NCBI GenBank assembly: GCA_014192065.1
Contig: BJHH01000002.1
Location: 124,001 to 188,000, forward strand
Origin: Gemmatimonadota bacterium
GTDB lineage: Bacteria; Gemmatimonadota; Gemmatimonadetes; Gemmatimonadales; Gemmatimonadaceae
Direction: 5' to 3'
DNA: 64,000 nt
Shown: piece by piece, positions 20,501 through 28,690 of the stretch
Numbering within the stretch: the first letter of the stretch is position 1
Layout of the letters: every line of letters starts with the position of its first letter
Made by a program: the position numbers and the translations under genes
The notes under the pieces: model-generated
The model's input: only the letters and a program-made list of their open reading frames with translations
Told to the model about the DNA's origin: nothing
The model's database searches: none

Positions 20501-21442
20501 GTGCGCGTCCTCTTCTGGGGCACACCCGATTTCGCGGTACCGGCGCTTCGCGCGCTGGTCGGTGCGGGCCACGACGTCGTCGCGGTGGTGACGCAGCCAG
20601 ACAGGCCGCGCGCCAAGGGCGGCCGTAGCCGGTCGGCGGTTGACGCTTCCCCGGTGAAGGCGGTTGCGCTCGACCAGGCAATCCCGGTGATGCAGCCCGA
20701 CCGACCGCGCGGTGAGGAGTTCGTGGCAGCGCTGCGCGCGCTCGCACCCGATGTGTCGGTCGTGGTCGCGTACGGACATATCCTGCCGAAGGATGTGATC
20801 GACTTACCGCGGCTCGGCACACTGAACATTCATGCCTCGCTGTTACCGGCCTACCGTGGCGCTGCGCCAATCCAGGCGGCGATCCGCGATGGACTTGACG
20901 TAACCGGCACGTCGATCATGCGCATGGTGCCGGCGCTCGATGCCGGCCCGGTGTTTCTCGCGTTGGCGACTCCGATTCTACCTGATGAAACGGCCGGCGA
21001 GCTACAGCTCCGGCTCGCTGAAGTTGGCGCGCAGGGAATCATCAAGGCGCTCGCGCTGCTCGAACTCGGCGGCGCGACCGAAACCGTGCAGGACGCAACG
21101 CAGGTCAGCTACGCAAAGAAAATCGAGCGCGACGATGCGCAGGTGAACTGGGCGCTGACCGCGGGCGAGGTCGCACGCGCAATTCGCGCCTACGACCCAA
21201 AGCCGGGGGCCTGGACGACGCGCGGCAACGCCGAGGTCCGACTGTACGGCGCACGGGCGATGCCCAGCCACCACGGCACGCCCGGGACCATCCTCTCCGC
21301 CGACGGCGACGCCATGATCGTGGCGTGCGGCGAGGGGGCCGTCCGCATCGTGGATGTCCACCCGGCGGGGCGGAAGCGCCAGCGGGCCGCCGAGTGGCTC
21401 CGGGGCCGCGGCGCGGTCCCTGGGGACATGCTGACCCCGTAG
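20501..21442 (+). CDS. fmt: Methionyl-tRNA formyltransferase
   Basis: A 313-residue enzyme that formylates the initiator Met-tRNA. The start is a GTG. FWGTPDFAVPALRAL opens the Rossmann domain, LNIHASLLPAYRGAAPIQ holds the catalytic His and the Asn, and MRMVPALDAGPVF with the Asp completes the active site. The C-terminal OB-like domain (VRIVDVHPAGRKRQ) binds tRNA. It pairs with def, its functional partner, 5 bases upstream. Confidence 0.96.
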   Translation: MRVLFWGTPDFAVPALRALVGAGHDVVAVVTQPDRPRAKGGRSRSAVDASPVKAVALDQAIPVMQPDRPRGEEFVAALRALAPDVSVVVAYGHILPKDVIDLPRLGTLNIHASLLPAYRGAAPIQAAIRDGLDVTGTSIMRMVPALDAGPVFLALATPILPDETAGELQLRLAEVGAQGIIKALALLELGGATETVQDATQVSYAKKIERDDAQVNWALTAGEVARAIRAYDPKPGAWTTRGNAEVRLYGARAMPSHHGTPGTILSADGDAMIVACGEGAVRIVDVHPAGRKRQRAAEWLRGRGAVPGDMLTP

Positions 21443-21475
21443 CTGACGCCGAATCGCTACGATCCCGGCGGACGA

Positions 21476-21481
21476 TATGTT
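21476..21481 (+). promoter_or_regulatory. Putative -10 element of rsmB
   Basis: TATGTT ends 9 bases before the rsmB ATG at 21491, in a short A+T-rich stretch (TATGTTTATAGTTGC) that stands out in the GC-rich intergenic gap after fmt. A second match, TATAGT at 21482-21487, lies too close to the ATG for normal spacing. No -35 box is visible. Confidence 0.45.
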
Positions 21482-21490
21482 TATAGTTGC

Positions 21491-22840
21491 ATGGCGCACC
21501 TTCAAACGATGACCGGCTCCCAAGGGCTCGGCGGAGTCACGCCGAGCCGGATTGCGGCCGAGCGTGTCATGGCCGACCTCGCCAATGGGGTGCTGCTCGA
21601 TCTGGCGATCGACCGCGCGGCCGGGTCTCTCGACGCGCGCGACCGGCGGTGGCTGCAGGAACTGGTTTTTGGAACACTGCGGCGGCGCGCCTGGCTTGAC
21701 GCCGTACTCGAGGCCCGGGTGCGTGGCGGTCTGGTGCGGCTCCATGCCGGCGTGGCAGATCTGCTCCGACTCGGCGCCGAACAGTTGCTCTTCATGAACA
21801 GCGTCCCTGCATACGCCGCGATTGCCCAGACCGTGGAACAGGTCAAATCGCTGCACGGCGAGGGCGCGGGCAAGCTGGCCAATGCGGTATTGCGCAGAGT
21901 TGACCGTGAACGCGAAACGATCGAACCCGCGGTCCCAGTAGATCTGCTCGACGCGCTCGCGCTCACCTACTCACATCCTCGTTGGCTCGTGTCCCGCTGG
22001 GTTGCCAGATTGGGCGCCGAGCGCACGCGCGCACTGCTCGAGGCGAACAACCGCGAAGCCCATACCATCCTGCGCCCTAACGGCATCGTGCGCGAGCAGC
22101 TCGAGGCCATGCTCGACGCCGCGGGTGTACGGACCACCGAACCGCCGCTCGCGCCGGACAGCCTCGAGATCCCGCACGGTGTACCGCTCGCATCGCTCGC
22201 GGCATTTCAGGAAGGGCTGTGCTTCGTGCAGGACCCCGCGGCAACGACGGTCACGCAGTACGCCGCGTTCCCGGCCGGCTCGGTCGTGGCGGATCTCTGT
22301 GCGGCGCCCGGAGGTAAGACATTCGAACTCGCGCGCGAGGCCAAGATGGTCGTTGCGTGCGACGGCAACGCGACGCGTCTGGAGCGTGTACGCGACTCGG
22401 TGCGCCGGCTCGAGCTCGCCAACGTCACGCCAGTGGTGGCCGACGCGCGGAATCCTACCCTCGCGCCGCTTGCCGCAGTGTTGCTCGATGCACCGTGCAC
22501 CGGGACCGGAACCTATCGGCGCCATCCCGACGCCCGGTGGCGCCTCCAGCCCAGCGACCTCGCGCTGATGGGGTCGGTGCAGCGCGCGCTGCTTCGCGCG
22601 GCGGCCCACATCGTCGCGCCAGACGGACTACTTGTGTACAGCACCTGCTCGCTCGAGCAGGAGGAGAACGACGACCAGGTGGAGACTTTCCTGACCGAGC
22701 ATCCCGACTTCACGCTCGAACCGCCCGCTGCTGGCACGGTACCGGCGTCGGTACTCGACGGCGGCCGACTGCGCGTGTTGCCGGACGTACACGGCACCGA
22801 TGGCGCGTTCGCGGCCCGCTTTCGCCGGAAGGGCGCATGA
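21491..22840 (+). CDS. rsmB: 16S rRNA cytosine-967 C5-methyltransferase
   Basis: A 449-residue RNA methyltransferase. The N-terminal 150 residues are the NusB-like RNA-binding domain (RIAAERVMADLANGVLLD, then LANAVLRRVDRE). The catalytic part has the SAM motif DLCAAPGGKTFELA, the PC motif DAPCTGTGTYRRHPDARW, and the catalytic Cys motif YSTCSLEQEEN. Both cysteines needed for the Nol1/Nop2/Sun mechanism are present. The ATG at 21491 follows a -10-like hexamer; an alternative ATG six codons later is possible. The stop overlaps the rpe start (ATGA). Confidence 0.95.
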   Translation: MAHLQTMTGSQGLGGVTPSRIAAERVMADLANGVLLDLAIDRAAGSLDARDRRWLQELVFGTLRRRAWLDAVLEARVRGGLVRLHAGVADLLRLGAEQLLFMNSVPAYAAIAQTVEQVKSLHGEGAGKLANAVLRRVDRERETIEPAVPVDLLDALALTYSHPRWLVSRWVARLGAERTRALLEANNREAHTILRPNGIVREQLEAMLDAAGVRTTEPPLAPDSLEIPHGVPLASLAAFQEGLCFVQDPAATTVTQYAAFPAGSVVADLCAAPGGKTFELAREAKMVVACDGNATRLERVRDSVRRLELANVTPVVADARNPTLAPLAAVLLDAPCTGTGTYRRHPDARWRLQPSDLALMGSVQRALLRAAAHIVAPDGLLVYSTCSLEQEENDDQVETFLTEHPDFTLEPPAAGTVPASVLDGGRLRVLPDVHGTDGAFAARFRRKGA

Positions 22841-23529
22841 CCGCGGCACACACGAGGTCCGTACGGATCGCGCCATCGCTTCTGGCCGCAGATCTTGGGC
22901 GGCTGAAGGAACAGCTCGCGACGATCGAGGCAGGCGGTGCCGACTGGTTGCACCTAGACGTCATGGACGGCGTGTTCGTGCCTAACCTCACGTTCGGCGC
23001 CAAGGTCATTGAAACCTGCCGTACGCTCACGGCGCTCCCGCTCGACGTACACCTGATGGTCGTCGAACCCGAGAAGTACTTCGAGAGTTTCGCCAAGGCT
23101 GGCGCAAACATTCTCACGATCCACGCCGAAGCGGCGCCACACCTGCACCGTCAACTTGGCCGTATCAAGGAACTCGGGTGCAAAGCCGGAGCCGTGGTGA
23201 ATCCGGGCACGCCGGTGGAATCGCTGCGCGATGTCGCCGCAGACCTGGATCTGTTGCTGATCATGAGCGTGAACCCGGGCTTCGGCGGCCAGAAGTTCAT
23301 CGGGGCGAGCGTCGAGAAGATCGCGCGTGCGCGTGCGCTGCTCGACGCGGCACGGAGCAGCGCGGCACTCGAGGTCGACGGCGGGGTGACCCGCGACACG
23401 ATCCACGGATGCTGGGCCGCCGGCGCCGACACCTTCGTAGCGGGCGTGGCGGTGTTCGGGGCGAAGGACCCAGCCGCCGAGATTCACGCGCTGCGTGCGC
23501 GCTGCGTGCAGGCGGGCGTTCAGGGATGA
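22837..23529 (+). CDS. rpe: Ribulose-phosphate 3-epimerase
   Basis: A 230-residue TIM-barrel enzyme of the pentose phosphate pathway that interconverts ribulose 5-phosphate and xylulose 5-phosphate. IAPSLLAADLGRL, the metal-binding LHLDVMDGVFVPNLTFG, DVHLMV, TIHAEA, VNPGFGGQKF with the catalytic Asp region, and EVDGGV are all in place. Both ends overlap neighbours by 4 bases (ATGA), so it is translated with rsmB and the TlpA-like gene. Confidence 0.96.
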   Translation: MTAAHTRSVRIAPSLLAADLGRLKEQLATIEAGGADWLHLDVMDGVFVPNLTFGAKVIETCRTLTALPLDVHLMVVEPEKYFESFAKAGANILTIHAEAAPHLHRQLGRIKELGCKAGAVVNPGTPVESLRDVAADLDLLLIMSVNPGFGGQKFIGASVEKIARARALLDAARSSAALEVDGGVTRDTIHGCWAAGADTFVAGVAVFGAKDPAAEIHALRARCVQAGVQG

Positions 23530-24080
23530 ACGGCCGCACGCAATGGTTCGCCGTCAGTGCCGTCGTCGTCGTGATCGGCGGCGGGCTGGCGTTCGCCACC
23601 ATGACCGCCGACGAAGGCGGTGTTGTGGCCCCGGGATCGCCAGCACCAGCGTTCGCCGCGCAGTCGGTGCCCGACGCGCACGCCGCCACGGTGACGAAGG
23701 GCATCGCGGACTACCGCGGACAGGCCGTGTTGTTGAACATCTGGGCAACCTGGTGCGGACCCTGCCGCGAAGAAATGCCGCGCATTGAGCGCCTCCGTCA
23801 GGAGTTTGGCCCCCAGGGCCTCGCCGTGGTGGCCGTGAGCATCGACAACCCGGGCATGGCGGACGCGATCCGCGAGTTCCGGAAGGAGATGGCGCTGTCG
23901 TTCGAGATTCTCTACGACGAGTCGGGCAAGATTCGGGACGACTACCAGACGTCGGGCGTGCCGGAGACGTTCCTGATCGACAAGCAGGGCGTGGTACGCC
24001 GTCGCCTCATCGGGGCGTCGTGGACGGTGGACGATCAGCGCGCGCTCCTGCGCGACCTGATCGCCGAACCGGCCAAGTAG
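23526..24080 (+). CDS. TlpA-like membrane-anchored thioredoxin
   Basis: A 184-residue protein with an N-terminal membrane anchor or uncleaved signal (about residues 8-27) and an exported thioredoxin fold of the TlpA/ResA type. The active site is WATWCGPCREEM, and the cis-proline is in SGVPETFLID. Family members reduce periplasmic disulfides, for instance in cytochrome c maturation. Its ATG overlaps the rpe stop, which is an unusual placement among housekeeping genes. No ccm gene is in the window. The cytochrome c-containing FTR1 protein at 26093-28264 could be a client, which is only inference. Confidence 0.9.
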   Translation: MNGRTQWFAVSAVVVVIGGGLAFATMTADEGGVVAPGSPAPAFAAQSVPDAHAATVTKGIADYRGQAVLLNIWATWCGPCREEMPRIERLRQEFGPQGLAVVAVSIDNPGMADAIREFRKEMALSFEILYDESGKIRDDYQTSGVPETFLIDKQGVVRRRLIGASWTVDDQRALLRDLIAEPAK

Positions 24081-24112
24081 CCGTACGTCTGCCCACGCGC
24101 ATCCCCGGCGCT

Positions 24113-25195
24113 ATGCGCGTACTCGGAATCGAAACGTCGTGCGACGAGACCTCCGCCGCGGTGGTCGAAGGCGATGGCGCGCACGCGACGCTCCGTTCCC
24201 TCGTGATCCTCTCGCAGGACGTGCACCGCGTATTCGGCGGCGTCGTTCCGGAGATCGCATCGCGGGCCCACCTCACCGCCATCGCGCCCGTCACGCGCCG
24301 CGCGCTCGACGACGCCGCGATGGTCGCGGCCGAGATTGACGCGATTGCCGTCACGAACGCGCCTGGGCTCGTGGGCGCGCTCCTGGTCGGTCTGTCATTC
24401 GCCAAGGGGCTCGCCGCGTCGCTTGGCGTCCCGCTCATCGGCGTGCATCACATGGAGGGCCACCTCTTCGCCACAGCGCTCGAGGACGCCGGTGCCTCGC
24501 CGCCATTCACCGCACTGCTCGTCAGCGGTGGCCACACGCTGCTGCTCGACGTGCCGGCGTGGGGCGTGTACCACCTACTTGGCGCGACGCGCGACGACGC
24601 AGCGGGCGAGGCCTTCGATAAGGTCGCCAAGCTCTTGGGATTACCCTACCCGGGCGGGCGCCATGTCGAAGCGCTCGCGAAGTCTGGCGACCCGACGCGT
24701 CTCCACTTTGCGCGCCCGATGCTGAATCGCGGGCAACGTCCCGGCGACGACGACTACTACGACCTGTCGTTCAGCGGACTCAAGACCGCCGTGCTCTATG
24801 CGGTTCGCGCCGCCGAATCACGGGGTACGCTCGATGAAGAACGCGCCCACATCGCGCGCGGATTTCAGGACGCGCTCGTGGACACCCTCGCCGAGAAATC
24901 GCTCCGGGCGGCCAACCAGCATGGGCGCACCCGCATCGTGCTCGGCGGCGGCGTCGCGTGCAATTGCGCGCTCGTCGAGGCGATTCGCGAGCGCGCGGCG
25001 GCGCGGCTTGGCACCGGAGCGGCCGTATTCGCGCCCGGGCCCCGACTCGCCACGGACAACGCGGCCATGATCGCGCGCGCCGGCCTTTTTCGGCTGGCGC
25101 GCGGCGAGGCGTCGACACCGGACCTCAACGCCTACCCGTCACAACCGATTCCGGGACTGGTTGCGGCTGTACCACAACCGGCGCCGACACGATAG
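24113..25195 (+). CDS. tsaD: tRNA N6-threonylcarbamoyladenosine transferase
   Basis: A 360-residue enzyme that makes the t6A37 modification on ANN-decoding tRNAs. VLGIETSCDETSAAVVE is the ATPase-fold phosphate loop, GVHHMEGHLF holds the two metal His residues, LLVSGGHTLL and LLGATRDDAAGEAFDKVAKLLGLPYPGG follow, and DLSFSGLKTAV and the C-terminal APGPRLATDNAAMIA are intact. The start at 24113 matches the family N terminus. The tsaB and tsaE partners are not in the window. Confidence 0.97.
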   Translation: MRVLGIETSCDETSAAVVEGDGAHATLRSLVILSQDVHRVFGGVVPEIASRAHLTAIAPVTRRALDDAAMVAAEIDAIAVTNAPGLVGALLVGLSFAKGLAASLGVPLIGVHHMEGHLFATALEDAGASPPFTALLVSGGHTLLLDVPAWGVYHLLGATRDDAAGEAFDKVAKLLGLPYPGGRHVEALAKSGDPTRLHFARPMLNRGQRPGDDDYYDLSFSGLKTAVLYAVRAAESRGTLDEERAHIARGFQDALVDTLAEKSLRAANQHGRTRIVLGGGVACNCALVEAIRERAAARLGTGAAVFAPGPRLATDNAAMIARAGLFRLARGEASTPDLNAYPSQPIPGLVAAVPQPAPTR

Positions 25196-25198
25196 GAT
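25193..25198 (+). promoter_or_regulatory. Possible internal -10 before lgt
   Basis: TAGGAT begins on the tsaD stop codon and ends 7 bases before the lgt GTG at 25206. It fits the leaderless spacing, but part of the match comes from the stop codon. Confidence 0.3.
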
Positions 25199-25205
25199 TG
25201 ATCTT

Positions 25206-26051
25206 GTGAACGACATCGCGAACTCCATCGTCCATCACCCGTTTGTGGTGCATCTCGGGCCGCTTCCCCTCACGGGATTCGGCATCGCGATGCTTGGCGC
25301 GTTCCTGATCGCGCAGATCACGACGCAAACCGAACTCGGCCGCCGCGGCCACGACTCCAACGTGATGGCCGACGTGATCATTGCGGCGGTGATCGGCGGG
25401 CTCTTGGGAGGCAAGATCTACTACGCCATCCTGACGAAGGACCTCTCGGCGCTCGCCGGACGCGCCGGGTTTGTCTGGTGGGGCGGCCTCCTCGGTGGAA
25501 TCCTCGGCACGTACGCTTGGATCAAGTTCAAGAAGTTGAGTTTCTTTCAGATCAGCGACGCGAGTGCGATCGGCATCGCCGCAGGCTACGCGGTCGGGCG
25601 CAGCGGCTGCTGGGCCGTGGGCGACGACTACGGCCGCGCCTGGGCAAGCCGGTTCGCCGTGCAGTTTCCCGAGGGTTCGCCGCCGTCGACTGTGCAGAAC
25701 ATGGTGCACGAGTTTGGACAGCAGGAACTTGCATCGCGCCCGGCTGCAGAGGTCGTCGCGGTCTACCCGACGCAGCTCTTTGAGGTCGCGATGGGACTCG
25801 TGATGTTCGCGATCCTCTGGCGCCTGCGCGACCACAAGCACGCGGCCGGCTGGCTCTTTGGTGTCTACTGTGTGCTCGCGGGCATCGAACGTATTGTCGT
25901 GGAGATCTTCCGTGCGAAGGACGACCGATTCTTCGGCCCCTTCACCATGGCCCAGGTGATCGCGGCCATCTTCGTGCTCGCCGGCGTTGCCTGGATGCAG
26001 ATGCGGCGCGACATCCGCAACGACGCGCCCGGAATCCGCGCCTCCGCCTAA
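25206..26051 (+). CDS. lgt: Prolipoprotein diacylglyceryl transferase
   Basis: A 281-residue inner-membrane enzyme that attaches diacylglycerol to the lipobox Cys of prelipoproteins. I use the GTG at 25206, which places the family opening (HPFVVHLGPLPLTGFGIAM) near the N terminus. The conserved GRSGCWAVGDDYGRAW segment corresponds to the Lgt signature around the catalytic Arg-Gly-Asn-Phe region, though the usual GRxGNF is here GRSGCW. This form is seen in divergent Lgt-like proteins. YPTQLFEVAMGLVMFAILW and ERIVVEIFRAKDDRF complete the family pattern. About seven membrane segments are visible. Lipoproteins in this window with a lipobox include 50340-50534 and 59854-61809. Confidence 0.88.
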   Translation: MNDIANSIVHHPFVVHLGPLPLTGFGIAMLGAFLIAQITTQTELGRRGHDSNVMADVIIAAVIGGLLGGKIYYAILTKDLSALAGRAGFVWWGGLLGGILGTYAWIKFKKLSFFQISDASAIGIAAGYAVGRSGCWAVGDDYGRAWASRFAVQFPEGSPPSTVQNMVHEFGQQELASRPAAEVVAVYPTQLFEVAMGLVMFAILWRLRDHKHAAGWLFGVYCVLAGIERIVVEIFRAKDDRFFGPFTMAQVIAAIFVLAGVAWMQMRRDIRNDAPGIRASA

Positions 26052-26092
26052 ATCCGGCGGCTGTTCACTCCGCGCGGCGTGCAGAGCATCCG

Positions 26093-28264
26093 TCAGCTCG
26101 GTTTGCGATGCCCGAGGATCGAGGTGTCGTACTCAACTTCCTTTTCGAGCGACGTCACGCGGTCCTGCAACTGCTTGGCGCTGACCTGTAGTTCAGCCAG
26201 TCGAGAGGCGACTTCTGGGGACATTGGCTCCGCATCGACCGGCGTCGTGGCGGCCTCGGCAGCCTCAGCAGACGGCCTGAGCGTGCGCCAGAGCGCGAAC
26301 AGCAAGAGGCCGATCAGCACCAGCTGCGCGATCAGTGTCTCGACGGTCGGATAGAGACCGAGTACCTCGACGTGCGGGAAACCCGGAAGGAAGGTGCGCG
26401 TCATCGCGCCGCCTTCCTGCAGTTCCTTGATTCCCTTGCCGGCAAAGACCAGCGCCATCCAGTAGAGCAAACCGCTCGTCACGGCGAAGAATGGCCGGAG
26501 CGGAATCTTGACGCCGAAACGGTAAAACAGCGAGAACACCACGGCGAGCGTGGCGCCACCGGCACCGACGCCGGCGACAACGGGCATCAAGGTGCCCGAG
26601 CTCTTGGTGATCAGCGCCTGAAAGAACAGCGCGGTCTCAGCCCCTTCGCGGAAGACCGCGAGGAATGCCACGAACGCCAGGGTGAAACTGCCGCCATTCG
26701 AGAGGGCAACCGTCACCTTGTCTCGGATAAAATGCTGCCAGCGTGCCGACTCCACCTTGGAAAGCAGCCAGTAGCTCACCGAGAACAACACCACGACCGC
26801 CACGAGAAGGGTGACGCCCTCGACGATCTCTCGGCTGGCCGGCACAGCGGACAAAACGGTCCTGAGCAGCAACGCGAGCACGAGACTCGCTCCGAGCCCG
26901 GCCACCGAACCGATCCAGACGTCGCGCACCCGTTTCTTGTGCCCGGTCTTGATCAGAAATGCCACGATGGCGCCAATGACGAGAATCGCCTCAAACCCTT
27001 CGCGCAAGATGATGAGGAACGATTCGAGAAAGCTGCCCCACGGTGTCGACGACGGCGCGGCAAGTTCGAGCACGGTGGGCATTGCCTGCTCGATGGCCAG
27101 TCGGTTGGCGTCGGCTGCGGCAAGGTCACCGGCCTTGAGCGCGCCGTGAAATTCGGCGAACTGCCGTTCGAGTTGCGCCACAAGCCCAGGATCGCGCATG
27201 CGAACGTTCGTTTCGAGCGGTTCGAACGCGATATACGCGTCGAACGCGAGGTCGGCCGCATCGGTCTGGCGCCCGGTGCGCGCCGCCAGCACGGCATCAT
27301 CGAGCATGCGGAGTACGGTGCGCGCTGCGGTGCGAGGATCGCTCGATCCATCGGCCTGAGCCGCGGCGGACGCCGGCATGACCACGGCCATGCCGCGCAA
27401 CGCGGCGACAAGCGCGTCGGCATCGACTTCGGTCACCGGTACCGAAGCCAGCATACCGGTTGCCGGATCGCCTGCACGGATCATCCCGGCGAGTTGGGCG
27501 TCACTGCGTTCCGTCTGCCACGCGAAAGTTCGCGCGGGCACATCGTTGCCGCAGTCAGCGCAGAGCTTCTTCAGCAGGGAGGCGCCGCGCGCACGGGCGG
27601 CATCAGTGGCGCGCAGACTGTTCACATACGAAACAACATCCCAACGCTCGTCAGGCGTGAGCTGCGCCGACCAGCCAACCATCGCCGTTCCCTGGATACC
27701 CACCGACACGATTCGATAGGTCAGCGCCGGCGTGACCTCATGCATGATCGAGCGCTGGCCGATCGCCGGTGGAGGCGGCGTACCCGCCGGTGCGCCGACG
27801 GGCGCGGCACTCCCGCTACCCGATGTGCCGTGGCACGACGCGCACATCCGCTCGTAGAGCGAACGGCCCTGCACGAGATCGATCGAGCGGGTCGGCATAT
27901 CGAGCGCCCCCTCGACACCGAGCAGGTTCGAAAAGGTCCGGTGGAACCCGCTAAGCACCGCTGGCGAAACTCGGCGCGATGCCGCCACCGCGAGCGAGTC
28001 TATGACCACGCGCACGGCAGCCGCGTTCGGGGTCTTTAGCCGAACCGCTACGTCGCGCGCTTCCTTGAGGAACCCAGTCGCTTCGTCGAGTTCCACCGAA
28101 GAGACCAGTCGGCCAGACGAATCAACACCCTTTGCGTATTCCTCGACAGCAACCCCGACAATCGCGGACAGTCGCTTGCCAACCGGCTCCTGCGCACCGA
28201 TATCTCGTGCGCCGAATACAGCTAAAAGTGCTGCTACAGTAGCGAGTTGTCTGAACAAGTTCAT
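26093..28264 (-). CDS. FTR1-family iron permease with N-terminal cytochrome c domain
   Basis: A 723-residue protein with three parts. Residues 1-24 are a signal peptide. Residues about 125-225 are a c-type cytochrome with haem site CASCH (141-145) and a candidate axial Met195. A second CxxC, CADCG at 235-239, lacks the His and probably does not hold haem in the usual way. From about 410 the protein is an FTR1 iron transporter with seven membrane segments and both iron motifs, REGFE (421-425) and REGAE (539-543). A short coiled-coil tail ends it. Known FTR1 partners are ferroxidases; here electron transfer may be built in through the haem. The gene stands alone, with a 19-base palindrome directly at its promoter. 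Confidence 0.9.
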   Translation of the reverse strand: MNLFRQLATVAALLAVFGARDIGAQEPVGKRLSAIVGVAVEEYAKGVDSSGRLVSSVELDEATGFLKEARDVAVRLKTPNAAAVRVVIDSLAVAASRRVSPAVLSGFHRTFSNLLGVEGALDMPTRSIDLVQGRSLYERMCASCHGTSGSGSAAPVGAPAGTPPPPAIGQRSIMHEVTPALTYRIVSVGIQGTAMVGWSAQLTPDERWDVVSYVNSLRATDAARARGASLLKKLCADCGNDVPARTFAWQTERSDAQLAGMIRAGDPATGMLASVPVTEVDADALVAALRGMAVVMPASAAAQADGSSDPRTAARTVLRMLDDAVLAARTGRQTDAADLAFDAYIAFEPLETNVRMRDPGLVAQLERQFAEFHGALKAGDLAAADANRLAIEQAMPTVLELAAPSSTPWGSFLESFLIILREGFEAILVIGAIVAFLIKTGHKKRVRDVWIGSVAGLGASLVLALLLRTVLSAVPASREIVEGVTLLVAVVVLFSVSYWLLSKVESARWQHFIRDKVTVALSNGGSFTLAFVAFLAVFREGAETALFFQALITKSSGTLMPVVAGVGAGGATLAVVFSLFYRFGVKIPLRPFFAVTSGLLYWMALVFAGKGIKELQEGGAMTRTFLPGFPHVEVLGLYPTVETLIAQLVLIGLLLFALWRTLRPSAEAAEAATTPVDAEPMSPEVASRLAELQVSAKQLQDRVTSLEKEVEYDTSILGHRKPS

Positions 28265-28266
28265 AT

Positions 28267-28285
28267 CCCGAGTATAATACTCGGG
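28267..28285 (-). promoter_or_regulatory. Palindromic operator over the FTR1 -10 element
   Basis: CCCGAGTATAATACTCGGG is a perfect inverted repeat with 9-base arms around one central base. Read on the minus strand it contains TATACT, which ends 6 bases before the FTR1 ATG at 28264, so the operator would cover the -10 box and the start site of a leaderless mRNA. An iron- or metal-responsive repressor (DtxR/IdeR, MntR or Fur type) is the natural candidate, but the sequence is not a standard box of any of these that I know. Confidence 0.65.
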
Positions 28286-28300
28286 TATGATCTTACCGCG

Positions 28301-28690
28301 CTAGTCTCCGCCGCGGTCGAGCACAACGACCGCGCCAGCGGTCGTATCTGTATGTGACAGGCTGAGATGCGCGCGCCCTACCCCAAGTTCACGGGCCCGG
28401 AGCTGGGCCCGGCCGTGGAGTTCCAACCTCGGCGCACCGCCAGACTGTGCGATCACTTCAACCTCGCGCCAACCGATCCGCCGAGCCTCGTCCGACCCAG
28501 AGAGCGCCTTGAATGCCGCTTCCTTCGCGGCGATGCGCGCCGCCAGGTGCATGGCCGGGCGGGCACGGCTGGTGGCATACGCGACTTCATCGGCTGTGAA
28601 CAGCCGATCGAGTGCCCGTTGGCCCTTGCCGTCGATCAACCGCTGCACGCGAGCGATGTCGACGAGATCGATGCCTACGCCAACGATCAT
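28301..28690 (-). CDS. acpS: Holo-[acyl-carrier-protein] synthase
   Basis: A 129-residue enzyme that transfers 4'-phosphopantetheine from CoA to ACP. GVGIDLVDIARV holds the metal Asp, and RIAAKEAAFKAL the Glu and Lys of the second motif. HLSLSHTDTTAGAVVVL is the C-terminal motif. The length is normal. The ATG overlaps the stop of the carboxypeptidase gene (ATGA), so it is the last gene of the DMT-HAD-M14 operon, an odd neighbourhood for a housekeeping enzyme. Confidence 0.94.
   Translation of the reverse strand: MIVGVGIDLVDIARVQRLIDGKGQRALDRLFTADEVAYATSRARPAMHLAARIAAKEAAFKALSGSDEARRIGWREVEVIAQSGGAPRLELHGRAQLRARELGVGRAHLSLSHTDTTAGAVVVLDRGGD

Noticed and set aside
26372-28039. Open frame of 555 codons opposite the FTR1 gene
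   Set aside because: Composition is His/Arg/Glu-rich without structure; the real gene on the other strand has signal peptide, haem site and REGxE motifs.
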